Positions 1-7,792 of a stretch of DNA of 14,113 nucleotides are shown piece after piece (the stretch's first letter is position 1; each line of letters begins with the position of its first letter). A program made the position numbers and the translations under genes. The notes beneath the pieces were generated by a model. The model was not told the origin of the DNA. It saw only the letters and a list, made by a program, of their open reading frames with translations, and made no database searches. Origin of the DNA: JBKBKN01 sp046294625 (GTDB lineage: Bacteria; Bacteroidota; Bacteroidia; M30B66). The stretch spans positions 1-14,113 of the forward strand of contig JBKBKN010000038.1 of assembly GCA_046294625.1 (NCBI GenBank), read 5' to 3'.

Positions 1-1
1 T

Positions 2-1456
2 GGCTATTGTGATGATTTACCGCATATTAATTGCCAAATCCCATATGGAAATAGCATTTATAAATTTAACGAGAATGGTATTGAAGATATAGATGAGTAT
101 CCGTCATTTCGTCTCGCAACAAGTTACAGTCGTGCCGCTTTTTCTGATAAAAATACTGGTGATTTAATCTTTGCTAGCAATGGCTGGCGATTGGTGAACC
201 GCAGCGGGCAAGTCTTGGCACATAAGCTGTGGCGAAGCGATATTCCACATCCACAAGACACACCTGATACCACCGGAGTACTTAACAGCCTCGGTCCTTT
301 ATTTCTAAATGATCCGGGCGACGACACCAAAGCTTATCTTTTTTATGGGCAATACCGCCGTGGCACTTTTCCGGGCATTGGGCCGGCTAAGGTAGATGTA
401 CTGTTTACTTATGCTTACTTGGATATCCCTACCCAAAGTTTGATCAGCAAAAACAATGTGATACTGACCGATACCACCGCCCCGGGCGACATGAGCGCCT
501 GCCGCCATGCCAATGGCAGAGATTGGTGGCTGTTTAAATCGGGCAGAAACGAAAATGAAGTCTATGTAGGCTTGCTCAATCCCCAAGGCATACAAATGCA
601 AAAACGCATTTTGCCCGGCGTGTATGATAGCTTGCAGATTTCCACCTTTTCGTATTTCAACCAAAACGGCGATAAATACATCCACTACAGCGGCTCCAAT
701 CGGCGTAGGGTGTATGCTTTCGATTTTGACCGCTGCTCAGGTGAGCTAAGCAATATGGTGGTGCATGATTTGAAAGACTCGATTCGCAGTGGCGACTGGA
801 CAGCTTCTACCATCAGTGGTGATGGCAGCAAGTTTTATTTCCGAAGATCTTCTTTGCCAATAGGAGTGCCGGGGACCAATGGAATCTTTCAAGTAGATTT
901 GTTAAATGGACAAATATATAAAGTTGCTATCAGTGGTGCACTTCAGCTAGCACCAAATTTTAATGAAATATTTCTATCTACAGGAATAATCTTTAGTGTT
1001 GAATTAGATAGTGTAATACTAACATTATCAAGAATAAAAAATCCGAATCTTGCGGGGGCACTCAGTGATGTTGTTTATCATACCGATACCGTTCTAAATG
1101 TACCCAACTTTATATCACCTAGCACTTTCGCCAACTTCCGGCTGGGCAAACTAGTGGGCAGCCCATGTGATACCATTGTGAGTAGTATAAGTGAACCGTT
1201 GAAAGTGAAAAGTGTAAAGGTGTATCCTAACCCAAGCAATGGTTTGGTGCAGCTGCAAGTGCCCGCGCCGGGGTCTTATCAGTTAAGTGTGTATAATACC
1301 ACCGGGCAAAGGCTGCACACCCAAACGCTTTCAGCGCACAATGCACACATAGACTTTAATGCACTGGCGCTGCCATCGGGCATCTACTTATTACAGGTAC
1401 AAAACAGCCAAACGGGGGAAATGATGCATAGTAAGGTAGTTTATGAGAGGAATTAA
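2..1456 (+). CDS. Secreted beta-propeller-like protein with C-terminal T9SS type A sorting domain (5' end outside window)
   Basis: The frame is open from base 2 with no stop and no convincing start, so the gene begins left of the window; 484 codons are visible. The N-terminal and middle parts read like the propeller-type surface proteins common in Bacteroidota, with a GRDWW motif (from about base 515) and repeated aromatic/Gly strands such as DKYIHYSG. The last ~80 residues are a type A sorting domain: YPNP at 1223-1234, then a GQRL turn and an LPSGIYLLQV strand. Known family role: this domain directs export through the outer membrane by T9SS, followed by cleavage and anchoring or release. 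The function of the exported part is unknown. Composition is patchy along the gene (see findings). A TTG at 191 is in frame but is not a believable start, because coding sequence continues upstream of it. Sure of the sorting domain, moderately sure of the propeller fold. Confidence 0.85.
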   Translation, partial: GYCDDLPHINCQIPYGNSIYKFNENGIEDIDEYPSFRLATSYSRAAFSDKNTGDLIFASNGWRLVNRSGQVLAHKLWRSDIPHPQDTPDTTGVLNSLGPLFLNDPGDDTKAYLFYGQYRRGTFPGIGPAKVDVLFTYAYLDIPTQSLISKNNVILTDTTAPGDMSACRHANGRDWWLFKSGRNENEVYVGLLNPQGIQMQKRILPGVYDSLQISTFSYFNQNGDKYIHYSGSNRRRVYAFDFDRCSGELSNMVVHDLKDSIRSGDWTASTISGDGSKFYFRRSSLPIGVPGTNGIFQVDLLNGQIYKVAISGALQLAPNFNEIFLSTGIIFSVELDSVILTLSRIKNPNLAGALSDVVYHTDTVLNVPNFISPSTFANFRLGKLVGSPCDTIVSSISEPLKVKSVKVYPNPSNGLVQLQVPAPGSYQLSVYNTTGQRLHTQTLSAHNAHIDFNALALPSGIYLLQVQNSQTGEMMHSKVVYERN

Positions 1457-1615
1457 TTGAGAATTGAAATTTGAAAACGAACAGAAATTAATGACTAATG
1501 AATGATAGGAACACGCCTGCCGGAAAAGCCAGTAGCCAGTTGCTAAAAGCCAACCGCCAAAAAATGAATAATGAAGCTTGTTTTTTTAACTTTCCATTTT
1601 CAATCCTAAATTAAT
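1452..1615. repeat. Imperfect 25-bp inverted repeat flanking a ~114-bp core (possible MITE-like or REP-like element)
   Basis: The left arm at 1452-1476 (begins ATTAATTGAG, ends TTGAAA) and the reverse complement of the right arm at 1591-1615 (begins ATTAATTTAG, ends TGGAAA) agree at 21 of 25 positions by hand alignment. The left arm covers the stop codon of the preceding gene. The core holds a GCC-rich run of short repeated words (GCCAGTAGCCAGTT, then AAAGCC and ACCGCC) in otherwise AT-rich DNA. No ORF of note and no target-site duplication was found. It could be a decayed non-autonomous element, or chance similarity of low-complexity A/T words. Confidence 0.35.
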
Positions 1616-1658
1616 CTCTTTCATAAAAAATCACTTTATTGTTGAATATAATCGGCAG

Positions 1659-2108
1659 TTAGATGAGCTGTGCAGCGTGGTTTTTGGTGTCCACTTTGGT
1701 GATAATATTTTCGATATTGCCATTTTCGTCAATTACAAAAGTGGTGCGATTAACCCCCATATACTCTTTTCCCATAAATTTTTTTAAACCCCACACGCCA
1801 TAGTCTTGAACCACTTTTTGGTCGGTGTCGGCAATCAGTCGGAATGGCAAATTGTATTTTTCAATAAACTTGAGATGCGATTTTTCGCTATCGGTGCTGA
1901 CCCCAATCACATCGTAACCGGCATTGGTAAGTTGCTCGTAATGGTCGCGCAGATTGCATGCTTCGGCGGTGCATCCCGGCGTGTCATCTTTTGGATAAAA
2001 ATAAAGTATTACTTTTTTGCCTTTGTATTGATCCAGACTGATTTCGTTTCCATGTTGGTCTTTGGCATGAATGGCGGGTGCTTTTTGTCCAATCGCGATT
2101 GTTGACAT
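1659..2108 (-). CDS. bcp: Thioredoxin-dependent peroxiredoxin, Bcp/PrxQ type
   Basis: A 149-aa protein, about the usual length for this family. Bcp/PrxQ enzymes reduce hydrogen peroxide and organic peroxides in the cytoplasm and are recycled by thioredoxin. The active-site segment DDTPGCTAEAC is present: Thr43, peroxidatic Cys46 and, five residues on, the likely resolving Cys51 of the atypical 2-Cys mechanism. Arg121 in VNRTTF fits the conserved active-site arginine. There is no signal peptide. It lies 48 bp downstream of the 205-aa unknown gene on the same strand, so it may be the last gene of the dsbD transcript or have its own promoter; the spacer contains only a poor TATATTTA box on the minus strand. 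The start is the ATG giving MSTIAIGQKAP, a normal N-terminus for the family. Confidence 0.95.
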   Translation of the reverse strand: MSTIAIGQKAPAIHAKDQHGNEISLDQYKGKKVILYFYPKDDTPGCTAEACNLRDHYEQLTNAGYDVIGVSTDSEKSHLKFIEKYNLPFRLIADTDQKVVQDYGVWGLKKFMGKEYMGVNRTTFVIDENGNIENIITKVDTKNHAAQLI

Positions 2109-2156
2109 AGTGATGAATGATTTTAATGGTTTCCTAAATATAACAGTCGTACTTTT

Positions 2157-2774
2157 TTATTGTTTCAGCAGTTGCATGGCAGATAGCATCTTTTGGGTGA
2201 AGGCCAGGCACTTCACTTGTAGGCTATCGATGGAATCGAAATCAACTTGATGAACCATTCTGATATGCCGGTATTGTTCCCATGAATACTGCGCAGCTTT
2301 CGCATTACAGCTTGAAAAATCTAAGCCACTTATATCATTTTGCCAAAAGTTGTCACTTGTCAGAATATAGACATCAGGTTCCGGGCTTTTTTGCAATTGC
2401 TGAATCAGCGCTTGTACAGGATGATGGAAGCTTTCTCCTTTAATCAGCAGGTTAAGGCTGAAATAATGCCCCCACCAAAACATGGTTCTGAAAAGCAATA
2501 GGTCTTTTTGGTGCATAAGAAAGGGATAATCCAGGACAACATAGGGCATATCTTGATAATTTTCACCCTTTGAAATTTTTGCCGTCCTTACACTCCATGC
2601 TGCGTCTATTTTTAGTGCTTCATTTGGAAACTTAGATTCTATTTCATTTGCCAATGCGTAAAAGGCTTGTTCTATATGCTGTGTAATGGCTTTTTTGAGC
2701 CGTATGGGTTCCGGATTTGACATAAATGCACGCGCATCATCGTCAAGGGCTTGAAAATCGAATGCTTTATCCAT
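2157..2774 (-). CDS. Uncharacterised 205-aa protein, translationally coupled to lipB
   Basis: I do not recognise a named function. The protein is soluble, with no signal peptide or membrane segment. Residues 22-50 look helical. The centre holds motifs dense in aromatic and charged residues that look conserved: KISKGENY (66-73), PYVVLDYP (77-84) and RTMFWWGHYFS (96-106). The rest is mixed alpha/beta, and the C-terminus is helical. From memory, proteins with these KISKGENY/LDYP/RTMFWWG motifs occur as hypothetical proteins in other Bacteroidota; I could not check this. Its ATG overlaps the lipB stop by 8 bp (minus-strand ATGGATAA, 2767-2774), which argues for co-translation with lipB. There are four cysteines at most and no zinc-binding or nucleotide-binding motif I can identify. 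Confident it is a real gene, no functional call. Confidence 0.85.
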   Translation of the reverse strand: MDKAFDFQALDDDARAFMSNPEPIRLKKAITQHIEQAFYALANEIESKFPNEALKIDAAWSVRTAKISKGENYQDMPYVVLDYPFLMHQKDLLLFRTMFWWGHYFSLNLLIKGESFHHPVQALIQQLQKSPEPDVYILTSDNFWQNDISGLDFSSCNAKAAQYSWEQYRHIRMVHQVDFDSIDSLQVKCLAFTQKMLSAMQLLKQ

Positions 2775-3510
2775 TTATTTTTTCCAATTCCTGTAAAGAA
2801 ATTTTTATGGTTTGAAATTCAAAAACCGATTCTATTGCTTGGAGCAAATTTTCTTTCACTTCGTCCAATGAAGGGCATTTTGCGCCCAGTTCTCTTTGAA
2901 GCGAAGTGACATCTTTATCTTTAATTCCGCAGGGAATAATGTGATTAAAATAGCTCAAGTCCGGTTTTACATTAAAAGCGATGCCATGCATGGTTACCCA
3001 ACGGCTGCATTTCACGCCCATGGCGCATATTTTTCGGGCAGAAGGTTTGTCGGCATCGAGCCAAACGCCGGTATAGCCTTCATATCGATCCGCCATGATA
3101 CCATATTGGGCACAAACCTGTATTGCGGCTTCTTCCAGATATCGCAGATATTTATGGATGTCTGTAAAGAAATTATCAAGGTCGAAAATGGGGTACATGA
3201 CCAATTGCCCCGGGCCGTGATAGGTGATGTCACCGCCACGATTGATTTTATAGAAAGTGGCTTTTTTCTCTTCTAAGCCTTGGTTGTTTAACAGCAAATG
3301 CTCTGCTGAACCGCTCTTGCCTAGAGTGTAGACATGTGGGTGTTCGCAGAAAAGCAGGTAATTGTCCGTTTGATTGAATTTGTCTAAGTCGCGATTAGCT
3401 ATTTTTTGGTTAATGATGCTTTCCAGCAGTTTCTCTTGAATATCCCATGCAGCTTTGAAGTCGATAAGACCCAAATCAATCACCTGTACACGTTTGTTTT
3501 GACTGATCAT
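2767..3510 (-). CDS. lipB: Octanoyl-[acyl-carrier-protein]:protein N-octanoyltransferase LipB
   Basis: LipB moves an octanoyl group from acyl carrier protein to the lipoyl domains of 2-oxoacid dehydrogenases and the glycine cleavage H protein, the first step of lipoate synthesis in the cytoplasm. The family signature RGGDITYHGPGQ lies at residues 91-102. The catalytic pair is Lys160 (in ARKICAMG) and Cys194 (in IIPCG), matching Lys135 and Cys169 of the E. coli enzyme. The length of 247 aa suits the family. The frame stays open 28 codons further upstream, to 3594, but that stretch lies wholly inside the isomerase gene. The ATG at 3510 overlaps the isomerase stop as ATGA (3507-3510) and begins a normal LipB N-terminus (MISQNKRVQVIDLG), so it is taken as the start. 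lipA is not visible in the window. Confidence 0.95.
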   Translation of the reverse strand: MISQNKRVQVIDLGLIDFKAAWDIQEKLLESIINQKIANRDLDKFNQTDNYLLFCEHPHVYTLGKSGSAEHLLLNNQGLEEKKATFYKINRGGDITYHGPGQLVMYPIFDLDNFFTDIHKYLRYLEEAAIQVCAQYGIMADRYEGYTGVWLDADKPSARKICAMGVKCSRWVTMHGIAFNVKPDLSYFNHIIPCGIKDKDVTSLQRELGAKCPSLDEVKENLLQAIESVFEFQTIKISLQELEKING

Positions 3511-4508
3511 CGGATGGTTTGCAGGCTTTTTTTCAATGCTTCGATCACTTCTATGTCCATAGCATCCACTTGATTTTCGAGCGAAGTGTACCACGATATG
3601 AAGTCACCTAAATGGATAACAAACAAAAGTTGAAGGAGTTGCGTGTCTCCTTCAGCAATTAAATTAACATATGCAGTGCTCAGCGGCTTAATGATCTTTT
3701 CAGAAAAATTCACACGATGGAGATTTCGGTTATAAATCCCTGCTGAACGAATGTTTAATACAGAAATACCTTTTGCTTCGTGATACCAAGATACCAGTTC
3801 ATTGTGGTTGAGTTCGGGAAATGTATTTACCCAAGCATGTTGTTTTGCATTTTCGTGCAATTGCTGTGCGAGACGTATGGCCACACCGGTAAATCCGCTG
3901 CAGGCATAAATGGCGGTTGAAGTAGATGCAATTTTTCTTGCGATTTGCACAGCTTGCGTTTTAATGTCCTGTTGTTTTTTCTCAAGAAATTCTACAGCAC
4001 TGACAAATTGCGAAGAAAAGTCTTCAATGATTCCGCAACGTGAAGCAACATGGCAAAGTGCAACAAGTGAATAAGCCAATCCTGCACGGGGAGGCATTCC
4101 TGAAGGAATCTGCACGAAGTCAAAATTGTTTTGTTGCGCGGCTTCAATCAACTCCCCTCCCGAAGACACGACTTTGATACAAGCCCCCTTGTTGAATGCA
4201 TCTTTCACACAAGCTAATGTTTCTTCGGTATTTCCAGAGTAGGAAGATGCAATAAGCAAAGTGTGTTCATTGCAATAAGCGGGCAAATGATAGTCTTTCA
4301 CCACTTCCATTGGCACCGAAGATTGTCCATAGGCGATTTCTTTGAGAATGGTGCCACCAATTCCGCTTCCACCCATGCCGACAATGATTACGTTTCGGAT
4401 TTGCTTATTTGGCGCGTTAATGTTCGATTGCTTTGAAATCTGAACGGCTTCTTTGATTTGTGTAGGAAAAGCTGCGATGAGGCTATACATGATCGGCTCC
4501 TGATTCAT
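3507..4508 (-). CDS. Bifunctional phosphoglucose/phosphomannose isomerase (SIS domain)
   Basis: A 333-aa SIS-fold protein of the bacterial/archaeal bifunctional PGI/PMI family, which interconverts glucose-6-phosphate or mannose-6-phosphate with fructose-6-phosphate. Visible motifs are GMGGSGIGG (44-52), the phosphate-binding SSYSGNTEET (88-97), PSGMPPRAG (135-143), and PELNHNE (231-237), whose Glu232 corresponds to the catalytic glutamate described in the archaeal enzyme. The C-terminal NQVDAMDIEVIEALK stretch is typical of the family's C-terminal domain. The ATG at 4508 lies 1 bp after the dsbD stop; a second ATG at 4490 (MYSLIAAFP) is also possible. Its stop overlaps the lipB start. It could supply mannose precursors for glycans or serve glycolysis; the context does not decide. 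Confidence 0.9.
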   Translation of the reverse strand: MNQEPIMYSLIAAFPTQIKEAVQISKQSNINAPNKQIRNVIIVGMGGSGIGGTILKEIAYGQSSVPMEVVKDYHLPAYCNEHTLLIASSYSGNTEETLACVKDAFNKGACIKVVSSGGELIEAAQQNNFDFVQIPSGMPPRAGLAYSLVALCHVASRCGIIEDFSSQFVSAVEFLEKKQQDIKTQAVQIARKIASTSTAIYACSGFTGVAIRLAQQLHENAKQHAWVNTFPELNHNELVSWYHEAKGISVLNIRSAGIYNRNLHRVNFSEKIIKPLSTAYVNLIAEGDTQLLQLLFVIHLGDFISWYTSLENQVDAMDIEVIEALKKSLQTIR

Positions 4509-4509
4509 T

Positions 4510-6567
4510 TTATTCTTGTGCCTGCGTTAAGTTTTTATTAGCAAATGCATTGAGTCCACAATTTAACCAGTCAAGATATTCGCGTTCGTTGGGGGTGTAT
4601 CCAACCGGATTTCCAAGCAGGCGTCCTTCTGGACTTAGCATGACATAATAGGGTTGCGAATTGTTGTTAAACACATAGGTTTGAAAGGTGGACCATTTAT
4701 TTCCAATGGTTCTGATTTTCTTTTCAATGATTTCTCCATCAATTTCTTGACGAAATACCCCTTGAAGGCTATCAGGCAATTTCACCTTGTCGTCCACATA
4801 GAGAGAAACCAGTACAAAATCGTTTTCCAGTTTTTGTTTAACTTCATCTACCGTCCAAACGCTCTCTTCCATCTTGCGGCAATTAACGCAAGCCCAGCCC
4901 GTGAAGTCAATCAACAAGGGTTTGTTTCGCGATTTTGCTTCAGCGAATGCTGGTTCAAAGTCGGTAAACTCGGCGTGGAAGGTTTCTTTGTCATACCAAC
5001 TGTAAAATTCAGGAGGCGGGAATCCACTCAACCAGTTATGATGCCAAAATGGACGTTCCAATACACCGGGAGCGAGATAAATAGTGAATGCAAAGGTGAT
5101 TCCAATAAGCACTTTTCTGCCGGCAGAAAATTTTTCAGGCACCGGCGAATCGTGTGGAAAGCGAATGACGCCCATCAGATAGAGCCCTAATCCCAAGCCA
5201 ATTAATGCCCAAATCAAAAAGAAGGTTTCTCGTTTAATCAAACCCCACTGTAATACCAAATCGGCATTGGATAAAAATTTTAGTGCTAAAGCCAATTCGA
5301 TGAAACCCAAAACCACTTTAACCGAATTCAGCCAGCTGCCTGATTTTGGCAGTTTTTGCATCATGCCAGGGAAAGCAGCGAATAGAGCAAAAGGCAAGCC
5401 CAGTGCTACACCAAATCCGCTCATGGCAGCAGTAATAGGCCAAGGCCCTTCTTTTAAGGAGCTTCCCAAAACAGTACCCAAAATGGGACCTGTGCATGAA
5501 AAGGATACCAAAGCCAATGTTAAAGCCATAAAGAAGATACCTAATAATCCGCCAACCCTTGATGCGGAGTCTGTTTTGTTGATCACATTGCTGGGGAGGG
5601 TAATTTCAAAATAGCCAAAGAAGGAAATAGCAAACACCAGAAATACAACAAAAAACAAAATGTTCAACCAAACGCTGGTGGCAATTTCATTCAGCACCTC
5701 AGGGTCGGTGTTAAAGTGAAAAGGAACACTCAGCAAAGCATAAATCAGAAAAATGAAGAAGCCATACATAATGGCCTGATATATTCCCTTACCACTTCCT
5801 GAGCTTTTGGTGAAAAAACTCACCGTGAGCGGAATCATGGGGAAAACACAGGGCGTGAGAAGGGCAAAAAGGCCGCCGATAAATCCAAATAAAAATACCA
5901 ACCAGGCATTACTAATCTGCTGTGTTTCGCCGCATTGATCCACGGGATTGTTTAAGTCCACCAAAGGCAATGCAGGAATAATATCTTTTGCTGATCTAAT
6001 TGGTTCAGGCGGAGCAACCGCAATGGTGTCATCGCCTGCCGGAATGGTCTGCGTGAAAGTATCAACCGGAGCGATCGATGCACCACCTTCTGCACCTTTT
6101 ACCTGTAAGGTAAAGTCAACTTCATCGGGAGGAAGGCATTTCTCATCATCGCATACCATGAACTCAACAGCGCAAGTTAATTTAAAGTCCTGGCTACTGA
6201 GTATTTTGATTTTCTGGCGAAATGTGGCTGACTTCTCGAAGTATTTCAGGGTCATATCGAAGTTCTTATCAAACTCCTTGATGGCCTTTGGTTCCATGAC
6301 CTTGCCAATGCGGGTGTAGTTCTTGCTTTCTTCGAAACGAAATTCAGTCGGAATGGGGCCCCCTTCGGGGATGTCCTGCGAGTATAGGTGCCAACCTTTG
6401 TCAATCTTTGCGTCGAAAACAATTTCGGCTTCTCCATTTCCAAGTTCATTGACTGAGGCAGACCACTTCACCGGTTTAAAAATTTGGGCAGATGTTGGTG
6501 AATAAAAAAAAGTGATTGTGAAAAGTAGATATACGAATCGATGAAATAATCTTGGCAATTGAAGCAT
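4510..6567 (-). CDS. dsbD: Thiol:disulfide interchange protein DsbD (three-domain)
   Basis: DsbD carries electrons from cytoplasmic thioredoxin across the inner membrane to keep periplasmic thiols reduced, for example for cytochrome c maturation and disulfide isomerisation. The 685-aa protein has a signal peptide (about 1-27, ending TSAQ) and a periplasmic N-domain (about 29-155) with Cys132, Cys139 and Cys144 before LPP. A low-complexity Pro/Ala linker follows (about 158-215), then eight predicted membrane segments between 220 and 501 with the redox pair Cys240 (LLTPCVFPMIP) and Cys358 (FSCTGPILG). The C-terminal thioredoxin-like domain (about 530-675) has CVNC at 560-563. All expected redox centres are present. 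It is the first gene of the minus-strand cluster; a TACCTTTG box on the minus strand lies about 20 bp upstream. The N-domain has three cysteines where E. coli DsbD uses two. Confidence 0.95.
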   Translation of the reverse strand: MLQLPRLFHRFVYLLFTITFFYSPTSAQIFKPVKWSASVNELGNGEAEIVFDAKIDKGWHLYSQDIPEGGPIPTEFRFEESKNYTRIGKVMEPKAIKEFDKNFDMTLKYFEKSATFRQKIKILSSQDFKLTCAVEFMVCDDEKCLPPDEVDFTLQVKGAEGGASIAPVDTFTQTIPAGDDTIAVAPPEPIRSAKDIIPALPLVDLNNPVDQCGETQQISNAWLVFLFGFIGGLFALLTPCVFPMIPLTVSFFTKSSGSGKGIYQAIMYGFFIFLIYALLSVPFHFNTDPEVLNEIATSVWLNILFFVVFLVFAISFFGYFEITLPSNVINKTDSASRVGGLLGIFFMALTLALVSFSCTGPILGTVLGSSLKEGPWPITAAMSGFGVALGLPFALFAAFPGMMQKLPKSGSWLNSVKVVLGFIELALALKFLSNADLVLQWGLIKRETFFLIWALIGLGLGLYLMGVIRFPHDSPVPEKFSAGRKVLIGITFAFTIYLAPGVLERPFWHHNWLSGFPPPEFYSWYDKETFHAEFTDFEPAFAEAKSRNKPLLIDFTGWACVNCRKMEESVWTVDEVKQKLENDFVLVSLYVDDKVKLPDSLQGVFRQEIDGEIIEKKIRTIGNKWSTFQTYVFNNNSQPYYVMLSPEGRLLGNPVGYTPNEREYLDWLNCGLNAFANKNLTQAQE

Positions 6568-6587
6568 CTAATCAAAAAGTTAAAGAG

Positions 6588-6595
6588 CAAAGGTA
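6588..6595 (-). promoter_or_regulatory. Candidate -7 promoter box for the dsbD cluster
   Basis: Read on the minus strand this is TACCTTTG, an exact match to the Bacteroidota -7 consensus TAnnTTTG. It lies about 20 bp before the dsbD ATG. I find no TTTG at the expected -33 spacing, so the call rests on one box. Confidence 0.45.
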
Positions 6596-6706
6596 AGCAT
6601 AAATAGCAAAATAAGGCATGTGACTGATGTTACACGGCAAAGATTAAAAGAGTTGATACAATGTGTTGTTCTGAGAAAAGGTAGTCCTTTAGGATTTTCG
6701 ATTTTC

Positions 6707-6741
6707 TTTGCTGTCGCTTGCATCCTCATTCGAAATATTTG
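6707..6741 (+). promoter_or_regulatory. Weak candidate promoter for the EamA transporter gene
   Basis: TTTG at 6707-6710 and AATATTTG at 6734-6741 are separated by 23 bp, close to the Bacteroidota -33/-7 arrangement (TTTG, 17-23 bp, TAnnTTTG) with one mismatch in the -7 box. The implied leader is about 65 nt. In AT-rich DNA such matches arise easily. Confidence 0.25.
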
Positions 6742-6811
6742 CATTTGAAAGTCTTCGAAAAAAAATTGAGCGCACGGAAAATGTTTGCTTCTTTGCATGC
6801 GAATTATCCCC

Positions 6812-7726
6812 ATGCTGCAAACCCAGTCAAAGGCATATATTTATCTTCATACTGCTGTTTTTCTTTTCGGATTTACCGGTATTTTAGGAGATGTAATCAG
6901 TCTTCAAGAGACCATGTTGGTGTGGCACCGTATGTGGATGAGCGCCTTACTCATGTTTCTGGTAGTGGTGTTGGCGGGAAAGTTTAAGCTAATCAATAGC
7001 AAAGAATTCCGCCCTATTGCATTTGCTTCCTTCTTCATCGCCTTGCACTGGGTAACTTTTTATGGATCGATAAAATATGCCAGTGTATCGGTGGCTATGG
7101 TTTGCTTGTCAACCATCACACTTTTCACGGCTGTGCTCGAGCCCATCATCTTGCGCAAACGCTTTATGCCATCTGAGCTTGTGCTTTCCTTTTCTGTAAT
7201 GCTGGGAGTGGCGGTTATTGCCGGTTCTATGGAAGGACAACTTACCGGGGTGATTCTTGGTATAGCAGCGGCTATTTTAAGCGCAGTGTTTACCATACTT
7301 AACAAAAGTCTAATCAGCAGATATGATTCAAGGCTGCTATCTTTTTATGAAATTGGAATTGGTTTTTTGATTCTCACGGTTTTATTGCCAATGGTGAATG
7401 TTGTGAGTCCATTAACAAGCTTATGGCCCACTCCAATGGATTGGTTATACTTATTTCTCTTAAGCTCTTTTTGCACCGTATTGGCATTTAATCTATCCCT
7501 ACTTTCTTTGCGAAGTTTGTCGCCATTTACAGTTAATTTGGTCATCAATTTAGAACCGGTTTATGGGATTTTGTTGGCCTTTGTTCTATTGAAAGAACAC
7601 AAGTCATTGAACTGGGGCTTTGCGGCCGGTGCTATAATTATAGTAGGAAGCGTGCTTATGCACACCATCATAAAAATCAAGTCTGGCCAATTAGATAAGA
7701 AATCAAAGCTTCAGCAAGGGGCTTAA
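6812..7726 (+). CDS. EamA-family (DMT superfamily) membrane transporter
   Basis: A very hydrophobic protein with about ten predicted membrane segments in two homologous halves, roughly residues 10-137 and 148-281, the usual EamA architecture. Members export or import small metabolites such as amino acids or nucleotide-related compounds; no substrate can be read from this sequence. Useful landmarks are HTAVFLFGFTGILG at the first helix, ALHWVTFYGSIKYAS in the first half, and NLEPVYGILLAFVLLKE near the end, a typical EamA signature. The C-terminus is short, charged and cytoplasmic. The frame is open upstream to a TTG at 6785 and an ATG at 6797. I chose the ATG at 6812 (MLQTQSKAYIYLH) because it places the first helix close to the N-terminus, as in relatives; the ATG at 6797 is a fair alternative. 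Divergent from dsbD. Confidence 0.85.
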   Translation: MLQTQSKAYIYLHTAVFLFGFTGILGDVISLQETMLVWHRMWMSALLMFLVVVLAGKFKLINSKEFRPIAFASFFIALHWVTFYGSIKYASVSVAMVCLSTITLFTAVLEPIILRKRFMPSELVLSFSVMLGVAVIAGSMEGQLTGVILGIAAAILSAVFTILNKSLISRYDSRLLSFYEIGIGFLILTVLLPMVNVVSPLTSLWPTPMDWLYLFLLSSFCTVLAFNLSLLSLRSLSPFTVNLVINLEPVYGILLAFVLLKEHKSLNWGFAAGAIIIVGSVLMHTIIKIKSGQLDKKSKLQQGA

Positions 7727-7792
7727 CATTGGTGTAATATTCTGTAAATGTTTTGCTAACGCTGGCTTAATAATCAGGTGTTAGTGGGAGGG

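Noticed and set aside
305..685. Minus-strand ORF of 126 codons
   Set aside because: It lies antisense within the first gene, whose frame is supported by protein motifs; the translation shows no family features.
1806..2105. Plus-strand ORF of 99 codons across the peroxiredoxin gene
   Set aside because: It is antisense to bcp, which has its complete active site; this is a shadow frame.
2896..3276. Plus-strand ORF of 126 codons across lipB
   Set aside because: It is antisense to the catalytic core of LipB and has no recognisable content.
4654..5190. Plus-strand ORF of 178 codons across dsbD
   Set aside because: It is antisense to the DsbD thioredoxin domain and last membrane helices, and has a composition typical of a shadow frame.
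6580..6813. Minus-strand ORF of 77 codons in the dsbD/EamA spacer
   Set aside because: It occupies the divergent promoter region, overlaps the TACCTTTG box, and its protein has no family features; it could not be supported.
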